A stretch of 64,000 nucleotides of DNA from Bog-756 sp963829235 (GTDB lineage Bacteria; Actinomycetota; Acidimicrobiia; Acidimicrobiales; RAAP-2): NCBI GenBank assembly GCA_963829235.1, contig CAWHIF010000003.1, positions 62,001-126,000 of the forward strand, given 5' to 3'. The notes below the pieces were generated by a model. That model had not been told where the DNA came from, did not search any database, and saw nothing but the letters and a program-made list of their open reading frames with translations. Position numbers and translations under genes: made by a program. The first letter of the stretch is position 1; each line of letters starts with the position of its first letter. Shown here piece after piece: positions 34,838 through 43,982 of the stretch.

Positions 34838-37540
34838 ATGGTCCGGAGATTCTGGTCTTCCGGTCGGAGACGAGGTGGGCTGCAGCTCGCCATGGCCGGC
34901 CTCATCCTGGTAGGTGTCACCGCCGTCTCGGCGGCCGCGCTCCCGACCTCGAAGGCCGGGGCCGTCACCCCCGCCACCACGTGGACGGAGCAGTCCCCGG
35001 CCACTTCGCCTTCCGCCCGCTACGGCGCCTCCATGGCCTACGACCCGGCCACCGGAGACGTGGTCCTCTTCGGCGGCGAAGGCAGCTCCGCCTTCCTCGA
35101 TGACACCTGGACCTGGGACGGCAGCACCTGGACGGAGCGGTCCCCGGCGACCTCCCCTTCAGCCCGCTACGGCGCCTCCATGGCCTACGACCCGGCCACC
35201 GGGAACATGGTCCTCTTCGGCGGCGTCAACAGCTCGGGCTTCCTCAACGACACCTGGACCTGGAACGGGATCACCTGGACCAAGCAGTCCCCCGGCACCT
35301 CCCCTCCGGCCCGCTTCGTCGCCACCATGGCCGACGACCCGGCCACCGGGAACATGGTCCTCTTCGGTGGCATCAACGGCTCCACGTACCTCGGTGACAC
35401 CTGGACCTGGGACGGCAGCACCTGGAAGAAGCAGTCCCCGGCTGCCTCCCCGCCCGCCCGCGACCTGGCGTCGATGGCCTACGACCCGGCCGGCGCGGAC
35501 ATGGTCCTCTTCGGTGGCTACAGCGGCTCCAGTGTCCTCGACGACACCTGGATCTGGTCCGGTACCACCTGGACCAAACAGTCCCCGGCGACCTCCCCCT
35601 CCGCCCGCTACGCCGCCTCCATGGCCTACGACCCGGCCACCGGGGACATGGTCCTCTTCGGCGGGAACAGCACTTCGGTGAACCTCGACGACACCTGGAC
35701 CTGGGACGGCAGCACGTGGACCGAGCAGTCCCCGGTCGCCTCCCCCTCCACCCGACTCTTCGCCTCCATGGCCTACGACCCGGCCACCGGGGACATGGTC
35801 CTCTTCGGCGGCGCCGGGGCCGCCGGTTTCGGGGGCGACACCTGGACCTACGGGACCGTGCAGTACGCGCCCACCGTGTCCCAGACCCTGAGCCCGTCGA
35901 GCCCGGTGCTGGTCGGCACCCCGGTGACCGACACGGCCACCTTGACCGGGGCCAGTCCGACCGCCGGCGGCACCGTCTCCTACGCCGTGTACTCGGACCC
36001 GGGCTGCACGGATCCGGTGGCCTCCCTCGGCTCGTCGGTGGCGGTGACCGACGGGGTCCCCGGTTCCTCTGACCCGTGGACGGCCACCGCCGGGAACGAC
36101 TGGTTCGAGACCACCTACACCGGCGACAGCACCGACACCGGGCCGGTGTCGAGCTCGTGCGACCCTCTCACCGTCGACAGCCCCTCCATCGGCCTGGTCA
36201 AGACCGCCTCCATCGCCAGCTACTCGGCCCCGGACACCCCGGTCACCTACTCGTATGCCGTGACCAACACCGGCAACGCGGCCCTCAGCGACGTCACCGT
36301 CACCGATCCGATGCTCGGCCTCACGGCCGTCAACTGCGGAGGCAACTCCAACGTCGTCGCCTCCCTGGGCGCCGGTGACTCGGTCACCTGTACGGCCGGC
36401 TACACCACCTCCCAGACCGACGTGGACGCCGGCTCCATCACCAACACCGGCACGGCCGTCGGCACCCCGCCGGTCGGGCCCAACGTGTCGGCCAACGACT
36501 CGCTGACCATCCCGGCCGTCCAGAACCCGGCCATCGGGTTGACCAAGTCCGCTTCCGTCAGCGGCTTTGCCGCCGCGGGCACCCCCATCACCTACTCCTA
36601 TGCGGTGGCCAACGGCGGCAACGTGACCCTCACCTCGGTGTCGGTCACCGACCCCATGGTCGGCCTCTCGGCCGTCATCTGCCCGTCTCCGACCCTCGCC
36701 CCCGGCGCCACCGAGACGTGCACGGCCACGTACACCACCACCCAGGCCGACGTGGATGCCGGCTCGATCACCAACACCGGCACGGCGACGGGCACCCCGC
36801 CGCTGTCCGGACCCGACGTCACCGCCACCTCGACGATCACCGTCCCGGCCGAACAGGGCCCGGCCATCGGGATCGTGAAGACGGCCAGCGTCAAGAGCTA
36901 CTCGGCCCCCGGCACCGTGATCACCTACTCCTACAAGGTGACCGACACCGGCAACGTGACCCTCCACCCGGTGACCGTCACCGACCCCATGAAAGGGCTG
37001 TCGGCCATCACCTGCCCGTCCAGCGCCTTGGCCCCGACCGCCTCTGAGACGTGCACGGCCACCTACACCACCACCCAGGCCGACGTGGACAGGGGTTGGA
37101 TCCGGAACCGGGGCACGGCCACGGGCACCTCGCCGTCGGGGACCAAGGTCACCGCCTCGGCCTCGGTGGTCGTCCGGGCCGTCCAGCGCCCGAAGGTGGC
37201 CATCACGAAGTCGGCCTCCATCTCGAGCTTCTCGGCCCCGGGCACCGTGGTCACCTACTCCTACAAGGTGACCGACACCGGCAATGTGACCCTCCGCCGG
37301 GTCACCGTGGTCGACCCCATGTTCAGGCTGTCGAGGATCAGCTGTCCGGGAACCACACTTTCCCCGGGGGGCACCGAGACGTGTTCGGCCACCTACACCA
37401 CCACCCAGGCCGACGTGGACCGGGGTTCGATCAGGAACGTGGGGACGGTCTTCGCCCTGGCCCCGTCGTGGACCTGGGTCGCTGCCGCCTCCGCGTTGGT
37501 GGTGCCGTACACCCCGGCCAGCTCCCGCAAGAAGTCCTGA
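34838..37540 (+). CDS. secreted Kelch-repeat / DUF11-repeat protein
   Basis: This is a predicted exported protein of about 900 residues. ATG at 34838 follows GGAAGG by about ten bases and leads into a signal peptide (LQLAMAGLILVGVTAVSAAA). Six Kelch-type repeats of 49-50 residues follow, each near DDTWTWDGSTWTEQSP and ASMAYDPATGDMVLFGG. One Ig-like domain (VLVGTPVTDTATLTGA) comes next, then four DUF11/DUF7507 repeats with TYSYAVTNTGN and CTATYTTTQADVDAGSITNT. There is no cell-wall sorting signal; the C-terminus is VVPYTPASSRKKS. The repeats are close at DNA level, so expansion or contraction is plausible. A cell-surface or matrix role is inferred. The start region overlaps nothing, but an ORF open from 34673 would run into DUF1801 and is not used. 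Confidence 0.88.
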   Translation: MVRRFWSSGRRRGGLQLAMAGLILVGVTAVSAAALPTSKAGAVTPATTWTEQSPATSPSARYGASMAYDPATGDVVLFGGEGSSAFLDDTWTWDGSTWTERSPATSPSARYGASMAYDPATGNMVLFGGVNSSGFLNDTWTWNGITWTKQSPGTSPPARFVATMADDPATGNMVLFGGINGSTYLGDTWTWDGSTWKKQSPAASPPARDLASMAYDPAGADMVLFGGYSGSSVLDDTWIWSGTTWTKQSPATSPSARYAASMAYDPATGDMVLFGGNSTSVNLDDTWTWDGSTWTEQSPVASPSTRLFASMAYDPATGDMVLFGGAGAAGFGGDTWTYGTVQYAPTVSQTLSPSSPVLVGTPVTDTATLTGASPTAGGTVSYAVYSDPGCTDPVASLGSSVAVTDGVPGSSDPWTATAGNDWFETTYTGDSTDTGPVSSSCDPLTVDSPSIGLVKTASIASYSAPDTPVTYSYAVTNTGNAALSDVTVTDPMLGLTAVNCGGNSNVVASLGAGDSVTCTAGYTTSQTDVDAGSITNTGTAVGTPPVGPNVSANDSLTIPAVQNPAIGLTKSASVSGFAAAGTPITYSYAVANGGNVTLTSVSVTDPMVGLSAVICPSPTLAPGATETCTATYTTTQADVDAGSITNTGTATGTPPLSGPDVTATSTITVPAEQGPAIGIVKTASVKSYSAPGTVITYSYKVTDTGNVTLHPVTVTDPMKGLSAITCPSSALAPTASETCTATYTTTQADVDRGWIRNRGTATGTSPSGTKVTASASVVVRAVQRPKVAITKSASISSFSAPGTVVTYSYKVTDTGNVTLRRVTVVDPMFRLSRISCPGTTLSPGGTETCSATYTTTQADVDRGSIRNVGTVFALAPSWTWVAAASALVVPYTPASSRKKS
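34980..35850 (+). repeat. six tandem ~150-bp Kelch-coding repeats
   Basis: Segments centred on GCCTACGACCCGGCCACC recur at about 35037, 35184, 35331, 35478, 35628 and 35775, a spacing of 147-150 bases. DNA identity between units is high throughout, not just at codon positions one and two. Such an array is a site for slippage and for assembly collapse. Confidence 0.85.
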
Positions 37541-37554
37541 CCCGTCGTAGCGGC

Positions 37555-39139
37555 TCAGGCCGGCAGGGCCACACCCGGGACCGTCACCTGGCTGGTGCCG
37601 GGCGGCGGGTGCCAGATGAAGGCGGCGACACCGTCGGCGTCCACCACCGTGCGGGCGTGCAGGTGGTCTCTCACGTAGGCGATGGCCATGGCCGAGCCGG
37701 CCGGGGTGGTGGTGGCCTCGTTGCCGGTGGCGAACACGAAGACGACGGTGTGGCTCTGCACCGGGCGCGGCCCGTTCGGGAAGTAGAAATAGCACGCGGG
37801 CCGGTCGCAGAAGGCCCCCATCACGGTGACGGTGGCGATCACCTCGGCGTCGGCCGGCGTGGCGGCCAGCGCCGTGCGCAGCTGTGCGGCCGGGCCGGGC
37901 TGGACCTGGCCGACGGCCCCACGCACCAACGCCGGCGACCAGTGGGCGCCGTAGTCGAAGGCCACGGCGGCCACCACGACGGCCACGACGGCGGCCGGCA
38001 CCCACCCGCGACGGAACCGAAGGCCCACCCACACGAGGACCATCACGGTGCCGACGAGGACGAAGGGGAAGACGGCGAAGTTCTGGAAGGCGTTGTTGAG
38101 GAAGTCGGCCCGTGAGTTGAGAGCATCGGTGATGAGGACCACCGCAGGGACCCCGAACCCCCAGGCCGAAGCCAGACCCACGACCCCGACCGGCTTGATC
38201 AGCACCCAGATGGCCCCGAGCCGCGAGTCGAACTGGTGGACGACGCGGGACGGGTGGGCCAGGATGCCGCCGAGGATGAGCACGATCCCCCCGGCCCCGG
38301 TCAGCGTCGACCGGCCGGCCAGGTAGGCATAGAGGGAGAGGCCCGAGCCCTGGTTGGCGTGGAGGGCGGAGATGAGCGCGGTCCAGGCCAGACCGGCGAC
38401 CACCAGCAGCAGCCCGGACCGCCGGGTATCGGGCCGGGCCAGCAACGCCGACACCCCGAGACCGACCACCATGAGGGCGGCGAACGAGCCGCACGACAGC
38501 ACCACCGCCACCCAGACCCAGCCCCGGCGGGGCCGGCCGCGCCAGAACTCGCGGGCGGCGAGCAGCGCGAAGAGCGTGGAGACGGGCTCGAGGTGGACGT
38601 CGAAGCTCAGCGTGGCGTAGGTGCCCGGGTTGGCCACCGTCGCCACCAGCACCGCGGCGGCCACTCCGACCAGCACCCACCGGTCGACCTCCCGGCGCTC
38701 GCAGTACTCGAGGGCCCAGAGGTAGGCGACCAGCCCGGACCCGGCCACGGCCGCGTCCTGGATCCAGAGGAGGACGGCCGAGCTCGGCACGACCAGGTGG
38801 ACGATGGCCAGGGGCCACACGATGAGCTCGAAGTCGGACTTCACGAAGGGGAACCCGAAAACGGTGTCGTACGGGATCGAGGTGCCCGTGGCCGATCAGG
38901 GTCCACGCCTGGTTGTAGGTGGCGAAGTCCTCGCCCAGGAAATTGCGGTGGTAGAGCACGCTCGAGAACGCCACCAGGCCGATCAGCCATGTAGCCACGA
39001 CCACGGCGCCGCCGATCCGGAGGGCTCGCAGGAGCCGGTCCCGATCGGGCCGGGCCGCGGCATGGATGTGGGCGCCGGGCGACACCGTCGCACCGGTGGT
39101 GGCGGGGCCGACCGTCCCGTCAGGATCCGCCGTCACCAC
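37555..39139 (-). pseudogene. DUF2079-type polytopic membrane protein, one frameshift
   Basis: The main frame (stop at 37555) gives 420 residues with about ten helices: FELIVWPLAIVHLVVPSSAV, ALEYCERREVDRWVLVGVA, SFDVHLEPVSTLFALLAARE and later VATVTVMGAFCDRPACYFYF. This resembles DUF2079, a GT-C-like family related to polyprenyl-sugar transferases. The N-terminus lies in a neighbouring frame: GTG at 39139 or 39136, then a cytoplasmic stretch, the helix VVVATWLIGLVAFSSVLYHR and FLGEDFATYNQAWTLIGHGH. It continues in the main frame from about 38885 as YDTVFGFPFVKSDFE. One indel restores a normal protein, so a sequence error is plausible. It lies between the Kelch protein and ChrA. Confidence 0.8.
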
Positions 39140-39177
39140 CCGGGCAGTGTACCCGGGCGCGTTGTGGGGTTCCCGGG

Positions 39178-40371
39178 TCAGGAGGGGGCACCGACGAGCA
39201 CGGCCACCACCCCGAGGGCCCCGGCTCCGATGAGGGCCGCCACCACCCCGCGCCGCAGGGCCAGGAGCCAGATGGCGGCCAGGGCGGTGACGCCGAGCTG
39301 CCACAGGTGCGACATCTCCAACCCGAGTGGGATCGAGGATCCGGCGATGGCGCCGACGACCGCCGATCCCGCGCCGAGGAAGAACGCCTGGATCCGACCA
39401 TCGGCGCGGAGCCGGTCGAAGTGGCCCGCTCCGGCGATGACGAACACGAACGAAGGGGCGAAGGCCACCGCGGCAGCCAGCACGCCTCCCCACACCCCGC
39501 TGGCCGCGTAGCCCACGACGGCCACCGTCTGGACCACCGGCCCCGGGGTGACCTGACCCAGGGCGACGGCGTTGAGGAACTGGGCCCCGCTCATCCAGTG
39601 GTAGGTGACCACGACGTCTTGCTGCATGAGCGGGATGATGACGAAGCCCCCACCGTAGGAGAGGGCCCCGACCTTGAAGGCCACCCAGCACAGAGCGGCC
39701 ACTCCCCCGGTGACCACCGGGAGCACCGTCGTCGGGAGAAGCGCCGGCGCCCCGGGCCGTCCCCGGTCCGGCCGCGGGATCCGGATGACGATCTCGGTCA
39801 CACCGCAGCCGATGAGCACGAGGACGAGGAAGGGCCCGATGGTGGCGGCCGAGATCCCACCGGCCAGGAAGTAGGCGATCCACCGGACCTTGCCGGCTCG
39901 TCCCGTCCCCGACCGGTTCCAGCTCGCCGGGAGCAGGCCGAAGGCGGCGTTGAGGGCCACCGCGGGCACGGCGGCACCGGCCCCGGCGGCCGCCCCGAGC
40001 ACCCACAAGGGCGGGTGGGCGGAGAGGAACAGGGCCGAAAGGGTCAAGATGATGATCAGGCCGGGGAGGATGAAGGAGATCCCGCCGACGACGGCTCCGA
40101 GGCGACCCCGTAGGCGCCAGGCGCAGTAGATGCCCAGCTGGGTGGAGGCGGGCCCGGGGAGGAGGTTGGTGGCTGCGATCCCATCCTCGAAATCGTCGGC
40201 GGTGAGCCATGCCCGGTCTTCGACGCACAGCTTGCGGAAGAGGGCGATGTGGGCCGGTGGGCCGCCGAACCCGATCAGGCCGATCCGGCCCCACTCGCGG
40301 ATGAGCGTGGTGATCGGGACGCTCTCGTGGACGGGCTCCGGCATGTTCGGGCCGAATGGTACGGCAGGCAC
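39178..40371 (-). CDS. chrA: ChrA-type chromate transporter
   Basis: This 397-residue, two-domain (long-chain) CHR-family transporter carries the family signature twice: GRIGLIGFGGPPAHIALFR with LLPGPASTQLGIY in the first half, and KVGALSYGGGFVIIPLMQQ with LGQVTPGPVVQTVAVVGY in the second. CHR proteins expel chromate, probably by proton exchange. No chrB or reductase gene is adjacent, and the gene may have another oxyanion substrate. ATG at 40371 is used; an internal ATG nine codons later (MPEPVHESVP) is equally possible. The next gene diverges from it. Confidence 0.9.
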   Translation of the reverse strand: MPAVPFGPNMPEPVHESVPITTLIREWGRIGLIGFGGPPAHIALFRKLCVEDRAWLTADDFEDGIAATNLLPGPASTQLGIYCAWRLRGRLGAVVGGISFILPGLIIILTLSALFLSAHPPLWVLGAAAGAGAAVPAVALNAAFGLLPASWNRSGTGRAGKVRWIAYFLAGGISAATIGPFLVLVLIGCGVTEIVIRIPRPDRGRPGAPALLPTTVLPVVTGGVAALCWVAFKVGALSYGGGFVIIPLMQQDVVVTYHWMSGAQFLNAVALGQVTPGPVVQTVAVVGYAASGVWGGVLAAAVAFAPSFVFVIAGAGHFDRLRADGRIQAFFLGAGSAVVGAIAGSSIPLGLEMSHLWQLGVTALAAIWLLALRRGVVAALIGAGALGVVAVLVGAPS

Positions 40372-40491
40372 TGCCCGAAGTTCAACGGCCGCTCGCGTGC
40401 AGGCGATCGGATGCAGTCCTGGTCAGCGGGCTTTTTTGGTCCGTCTGTAACGAATGGGGCACTATCTTCGTTCTGTAGCGAGAGAGCCAAG

Positions 40492-40527
40492 GTGGGTCTC
40501 TTGTAAAACAACATCCCAAGGGGGAAC
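40492..40527 (+). promoter_or_regulatory. conserved 5' leader of the small secreted protein (copy 1)
   Basis: The segment GTGGGTCTC, 12 bases, then ATCCCAAGGGGGAAC precedes the start codon. The same two blocks with the same 12-base spacing precede the paralogue at 55051. The second block includes the ribosome site AAGGGGGA. The first block may be part of the promoter or the transcript start region. Confidence 0.6.
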
Positions 40528-40534
40528 GCTTCGT

Positions 40535-41002
40535 ATGCGACGTCATCTGCCAGCACGTCTTGCCGCCATATCCGCAATGGTGGTTGCAGGTTCACTTGGC
40601 TCTATTGGTTTTGTCGCCGGAGGGGTCGCGGGTGCGAGTGCACCGACAGTGACGTGCACCACCGGCAAGATCACCGTCAGCGGCAGTGGGACCCTCTCCG
40701 GTTGTGGTGACACAAAGAACACCGGTGGCTCGGGCAAGCTCGTGGCCAGCCTCGGGAAGAAGACCGGGGTCATCACCTGGAACAAGACCGGGACGACCAC
40801 GTTCAAGTTCACCTATGTCGTCGAGGCGAAGGACACGGTGTGCTCGCCCAAGACCGACAAGGAGATCAAGGAGACCGCTACCACCACCGGTGGCACCGGA
40901 GCCGCCGTGAAGTCGATCCCCAAGGGTCAAGTGGCGACGACCACCATTTGCGAGAAGGGCAGCACCGTCACATTGGCACCGGGATCGAAGTACCAGATCT
41001 AG
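40535..41002 (+). CDS. small secreted protein, uncharacterised (copy 1)
   Basis: This 155-residue protein has an N-terminal signal peptide (MRRHLPARLAAISAMVVAGS, then GSIGFVAGGVAGASA) and a Thr/Gly-rich mature part with CTTGKITVSGSGTLSGC, TGVITWNKTGTTTFKF and SIPKGQVATTTICEKGS, ending KYQI. Its four mature cysteines could form two disulfides. I do not recognise a named family. A paralogue with the same N-terminus, the WNKTGTTTFKF block and the KYQI end is encoded at 55051-55509. ATG at 40535 follows AAGGGGGA; the longer ORF from 40454 is not used. A perfect palindrome follows the stop. Confidence 0.85.
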   Translation: MRRHLPARLAAISAMVVAGSLGSIGFVAGGVAGASAPTVTCTTGKITVSGSGTLSGCGDTKNTGGSGKLVASLGKKTGVITWNKTGTTTFKFTYVVEAKDTVCSPKTDKEIKETATTTGGTGAAVKSIPKGQVATTTICEKGSTVTLAPGSKYQI

Positions 41003-41049
41003 GTAGGTACAGCCTCTAGACAGAACAACCCTGCGAAGTCGCAGCGTTC

Positions 41050-41083
41050 GACGCAACCCCTGGCATCGGTCAGGGGTTGCGTC
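41050..41083 (+). terminator. perfect hairpin terminator after the secreted-protein gene
   Basis: A 13-base perfect stem (GACGCAACCCCTG with CAGGGGTTGCGTC) and an 8-base loop lie 48 bases after the stop. There is no long T tract, as is common in high-GC actinobacteria. The paralogue at 55509 is followed by a very similar palindrome. Confidence 0.75.
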
Positions 41084-41611
41084 GCGTCAAAGAGCTTGTC
41101 GCCTGCGCGTTTTCCCTTTCCGGCCACCTCCACGAGGCCCTGATCTGCTTTCCCGCAGACCAGAGATTTGTGCGCCTTGACGAAGTGACCTACAGGACAC
41201 GAACAGGACACGCGAGCTCAATCCCCAGCAGCTCTTGAGGCGTACTGCGAGCCGATGAGCCGATGAGCGTGAAGCAGGCCGCCAAGGACCACAGGTCGGC
41301 TGGTTCGCGCTCCGGCAGCCTTGAAGCCCCCTCCGCCGCCCCGGTCTCCCGTCTCCGGTGGCGCCGCCGAACGGTGCACCGGCGCCATACGTTGGCACCG
41401 AGCACGCCACCCTCCTCGCCTTGTCTTCGAACCTTTGAACAGTCCGAAAACGTAGGCGGGAGCTGGCGTTGCTCGCGTCAGGGGCCGGTCAGGGAGCCCA
41501 CGGATGGGTCAGGAGAGCCTGAAATTGATGGGGCAGCCGAACCAGGGCGCGTATGACCTCACCTTCAAATCGTAGTATGGCGCTGGTGTCCACATTCTGG
41601 CTACCTTCGTC
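41084..41611. other. 528-bp intergenic region with a direct-repeat motif
   Basis: No gene is supported. It contains CAGGACACGAACAGGACACG at 41193-41212, which recurs with two changes downstream of the next gene. Small plus- and minus-strand frames here look like chance. A GGGGGG run just before 41660 may serve the next gene as a ribosome site. Confidence 0.5.
41193..41212 (+). repeat. CAGGACACG doublet, left copy
   Basis: Two CAGGACACG units are separated by AA. The same doublet with GG between the units lies at 43903-43922, so the acyltransferase gene at 41612-43789 is bracketed by direct repeats about 2.7 kb apart. A third single unit follows at about 43934. Confidence 0.6.
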
Positions 41612-43789
41612 TTGACGAGGTGTTTGTCCCGCCAGATCAGATTAGGGGGGTTCGGGGGGTTGACCGTTCGGGAGAAACAACTCCGAAGTGATCGGCCGCT
41701 AGCGGCCGGGGATGAGGCAGGCACCGCGCCGGAAGATCGTCCCTTTCGTCCAGACGTCCAGGGCCTGCGGGCGGTGGCCGTCCTGTTGGTTGTGCTCTTT
41801 CACTCAGGTATCACCTCCGGTGGCTTTGTCGGCGTCGACGTCTTCTTCGTGATTTCGGGATTCGTCATCACTGGCGTGCTGCTCCGCGAGCGGGCCTCAT
41901 CGGGCCGGACGTCTCTTCTCGCGTTTTACGGGCGTCGCTGCCGTCGGATCATCCCGGCGGCGACGTTGGTGATCATCGTCACCGTGGGGTTGGCCTACTG
42001 GTTCCTCGGCGTTGCCGGAGGTATGTCGACCGCCACCGACGGGCGCTGGGCGGCCGTCTTCTTGGCGAACCTCCACTTCAGCGTCATCGGGACGAACTAC
42101 TTCACTGCACAGCGGCCCCCTTCCCCCCTCCTGAACTACTGGTCGCTCTCGGTTGAGGAGCAGTTCTACGTCGTCTATCCGACGTTCTTCCTGTTGTTGG
42201 CGAGAGCCAAGGTGTTCTCGCTCCGGGCGAGACTGGCCATCGGACTCACTGCGGTGATCGGTGTCTCACTGGCCTATTCGGTCATAGGCACCCAAAGAAG
42301 CGCCACCGCTGCGTACTTCTCAACCTTCACGCGTGCCTGGGAGCTCGCCCTGGGTGCCTTGGTGGCGGTGGGAGCACCTTGGCTCAAAAAAGTACCCACC
42401 CACATCGCGGCCGTTGCCACGTGGCTCGGGTTCGGGGCGATTCTGGTGGCCGCTACAACCTTGAGCTCTCAGTCGGCCTATCCCGGCTCACTGGTTGCTA
42501 TTCCGGTGCTTGGCTCGGCCTTCATCGTCGCAGGTGGGACGAGAGCACCCAGCCTTGGTGTCGAGGCCCTCTTTCGGCACAAACCCTTTCAGTGGTTCGG
42601 AAAGCTCTCCTACTCGCTCTACTTGTGGCATTGGCCCATCTTGATCATCGCCGCCGAGTACGCGGGAAGGACGAGTTTGTCGGTCAAAGACAATCTGGCG
42701 TGGGACGTAGTGGCGCTCATTGCTTCTGTGATCACCTACCGCCTCGTCGAGAACCCCGTTCGACACGCTAAACGGCTGTTGCACAGCAAATGGGCGAGTA
42801 TTGGCCTCGGGGTCGGGCTGGTCGCCCTGACCCTCGTAACCATCACTGTCCAGTCCGAGGTGGCCGGAAGCTCTGCCACCTCGTTCGGGATCGCGGCTCT
42901 CTCGGTGCCCACACAGGGTGGCTCCGATGAGACCCTGCAAGAAGTAGAAGGTCTCGTGGCCGCGTCCAGCAAGATCAAGGCTGTCCCGTCGAATCTCCAT
43001 CCCTCGTTCCCGGAGGTCGTCAGAGACCGGGTGCAGGATGGCGGATTCCCTCCCACACGTTGTTTTCCACCCCCTCCGTCGTACTCGGTCTCAGCGTGCA
43101 CGTTCGGCGACCCTGTCGGCTCGTTCACGATGGTGCTCTACGGAGACTCCCACGCGGCGCAGTGGTTCGCCGACCTGGACAACATCGCGAGACGGGCGAA
43201 ATGGAGGCTCATTGTTTTCACTTGGGAGTCGTGCCCAGCGGATCCACTTCCTGTCCAACCCGTGGGGGGAGGCGGAGCTTGGACCACCTGTGACCAATGG
43301 CACCACTTCGCCATCAGCTATATCAATAAGATTGACCCTGATCTTTTGATCATCTCGCAGTCGTCGTTTTACAAGAAGCCATATGGGACCTGGTACACGC
43401 CGGGGCAGTGGCAACGAGGTCTGGAACAACTGCTATCGGGGATTCGGACATCAAAGACAGTGAAGGTAGTAATTGGTGACACCCCAGACACGTTTGGTAG
43501 TGAGTGCATGGTCCAGCACCCCAATGCCGTCCAACACTGTTCCATTCTACGTCTAGATGATCGAGCGCCTTACAGGGCCGGAGAGAAGGCCGCTGCCATT
43601 GCGTCGGGATCACGCTACATCGATGTCATACCCTGGTTCTGTACCAAAGTTTGTAGCCCAATAATCGGTCGAGACGACGTATATATCGTCGGCCCCCACA
43701 TCACTCGCGATTATTCGCTTACGCTCCAACATGTTCTCGCCCAATCGTTGGATCTCCCGAGCGTCGAACGGTCGGAAGGACGGCACTGA
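41612..43789 (+). CDS. OafA-type acyltransferase fused to SGNH-like domain
   Basis: This protein of about 710 residues has an acyltransferase-3 half with DVQGLRAVAVLLVVLFHSGI, GVDVFFVISGFVITGVLL, FYGRRCRRIIPAATLVII, YWSLSVEEQFYVVYPTFFLL and LSYSLYLWHWPILII. An extracytoplasmic SGNH-like half follows with block I in VLYGDSHAAQWFADL. The expected C-terminal D-x-x-H is not normal: the His lies in YIVGPHITRDYS and the residue three before it is Val, not Asp. Start is uncertain: TTG at 41612, or TTG at 41660 just after a run of G. It probably acetylates an exported glycan. No glycan genes adjoin it, and it is bracketed by CAGGACACG repeats, so it may have been acquired as a cassette. Confidence 0.88.
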   Translation: MTRCLSRQIRLGGFGGLTVREKQLRSDRPLAAGDEAGTAPEDRPFRPDVQGLRAVAVLLVVLFHSGITSGGFVGVDVFFVISGFVITGVLLRERASSGRTSLLAFYGRRCRRIIPAATLVIIVTVGLAYWFLGVAGGMSTATDGRWAAVFLANLHFSVIGTNYFTAQRPPSPLLNYWSLSVEEQFYVVYPTFFLLLARAKVFSLRARLAIGLTAVIGVSLAYSVIGTQRSATAAYFSTFTRAWELALGALVAVGAPWLKKVPTHIAAVATWLGFGAILVAATTLSSQSAYPGSLVAIPVLGSAFIVAGGTRAPSLGVEALFRHKPFQWFGKLSYSLYLWHWPILIIAAEYAGRTSLSVKDNLAWDVVALIASVITYRLVENPVRHAKRLLHSKWASIGLGVGLVALTLVTITVQSEVAGSSATSFGIAALSVPTQGGSDETLQEVEGLVAASSKIKAVPSNLHPSFPEVVRDRVQDGGFPPTRCFPPPPSYSVSACTFGDPVGSFTMVLYGDSHAAQWFADLDNIARRAKWRLIVFTWESCPADPLPVQPVGGGGAWTTCDQWHHFAISYINKIDPDLLIISQSSFYKKPYGTWYTPGQWQRGLEQLLSGIRTSKTVKVVIGDTPDTFGSECMVQHPNAVQHCSILRLDDRAPYRAGEKAAAIASGSRYIDVIPWFCTKVCSPIIGRDDVYIVGPHITRDYSLTLQHVLAQSLDLPSVERSEGRH

Positions 43790-43902
43790 AACGGTGTCCT
43801 CGAGCGCCACGTTCGTCCGTACTTCGCCGACAGGAAGATCGCCGACATCGACTACCGCATATTGAGGGGTTCATCGCCGCATCGAGCTTCCGGGGCGTCA
43901 CT

Positions 43903-43922
43903 CAGGACACGGGCAGGACACG
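43903..43922 (+). repeat. CAGGACACG doublet, right copy
   Basis: CAGGACACG is repeated with GG between the units, then GGCCGACACCGC and one more CAGGACACG at about 43934. It pairs with the doublet at 41193-41212. Confidence 0.6.
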
Positions 43923-43982
43923 GCCGACACCGCCAGGACACGAAATCACGGTCGGCGGTGGACAACCGCGGTAGGCAATGGT

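Noticed and set aside
35159..40294. A 1,711-codon open frame on the minus strand
   Set aside because: It runs antisense to the Kelch protein and through DUF2079 and ChrA out of frame. It is Arg/Gly/Pro-rich, as expected of a shadow in very high-GC DNA. Only its short piece near 38890-39139 is real, as the N-terminus of DUF2079.
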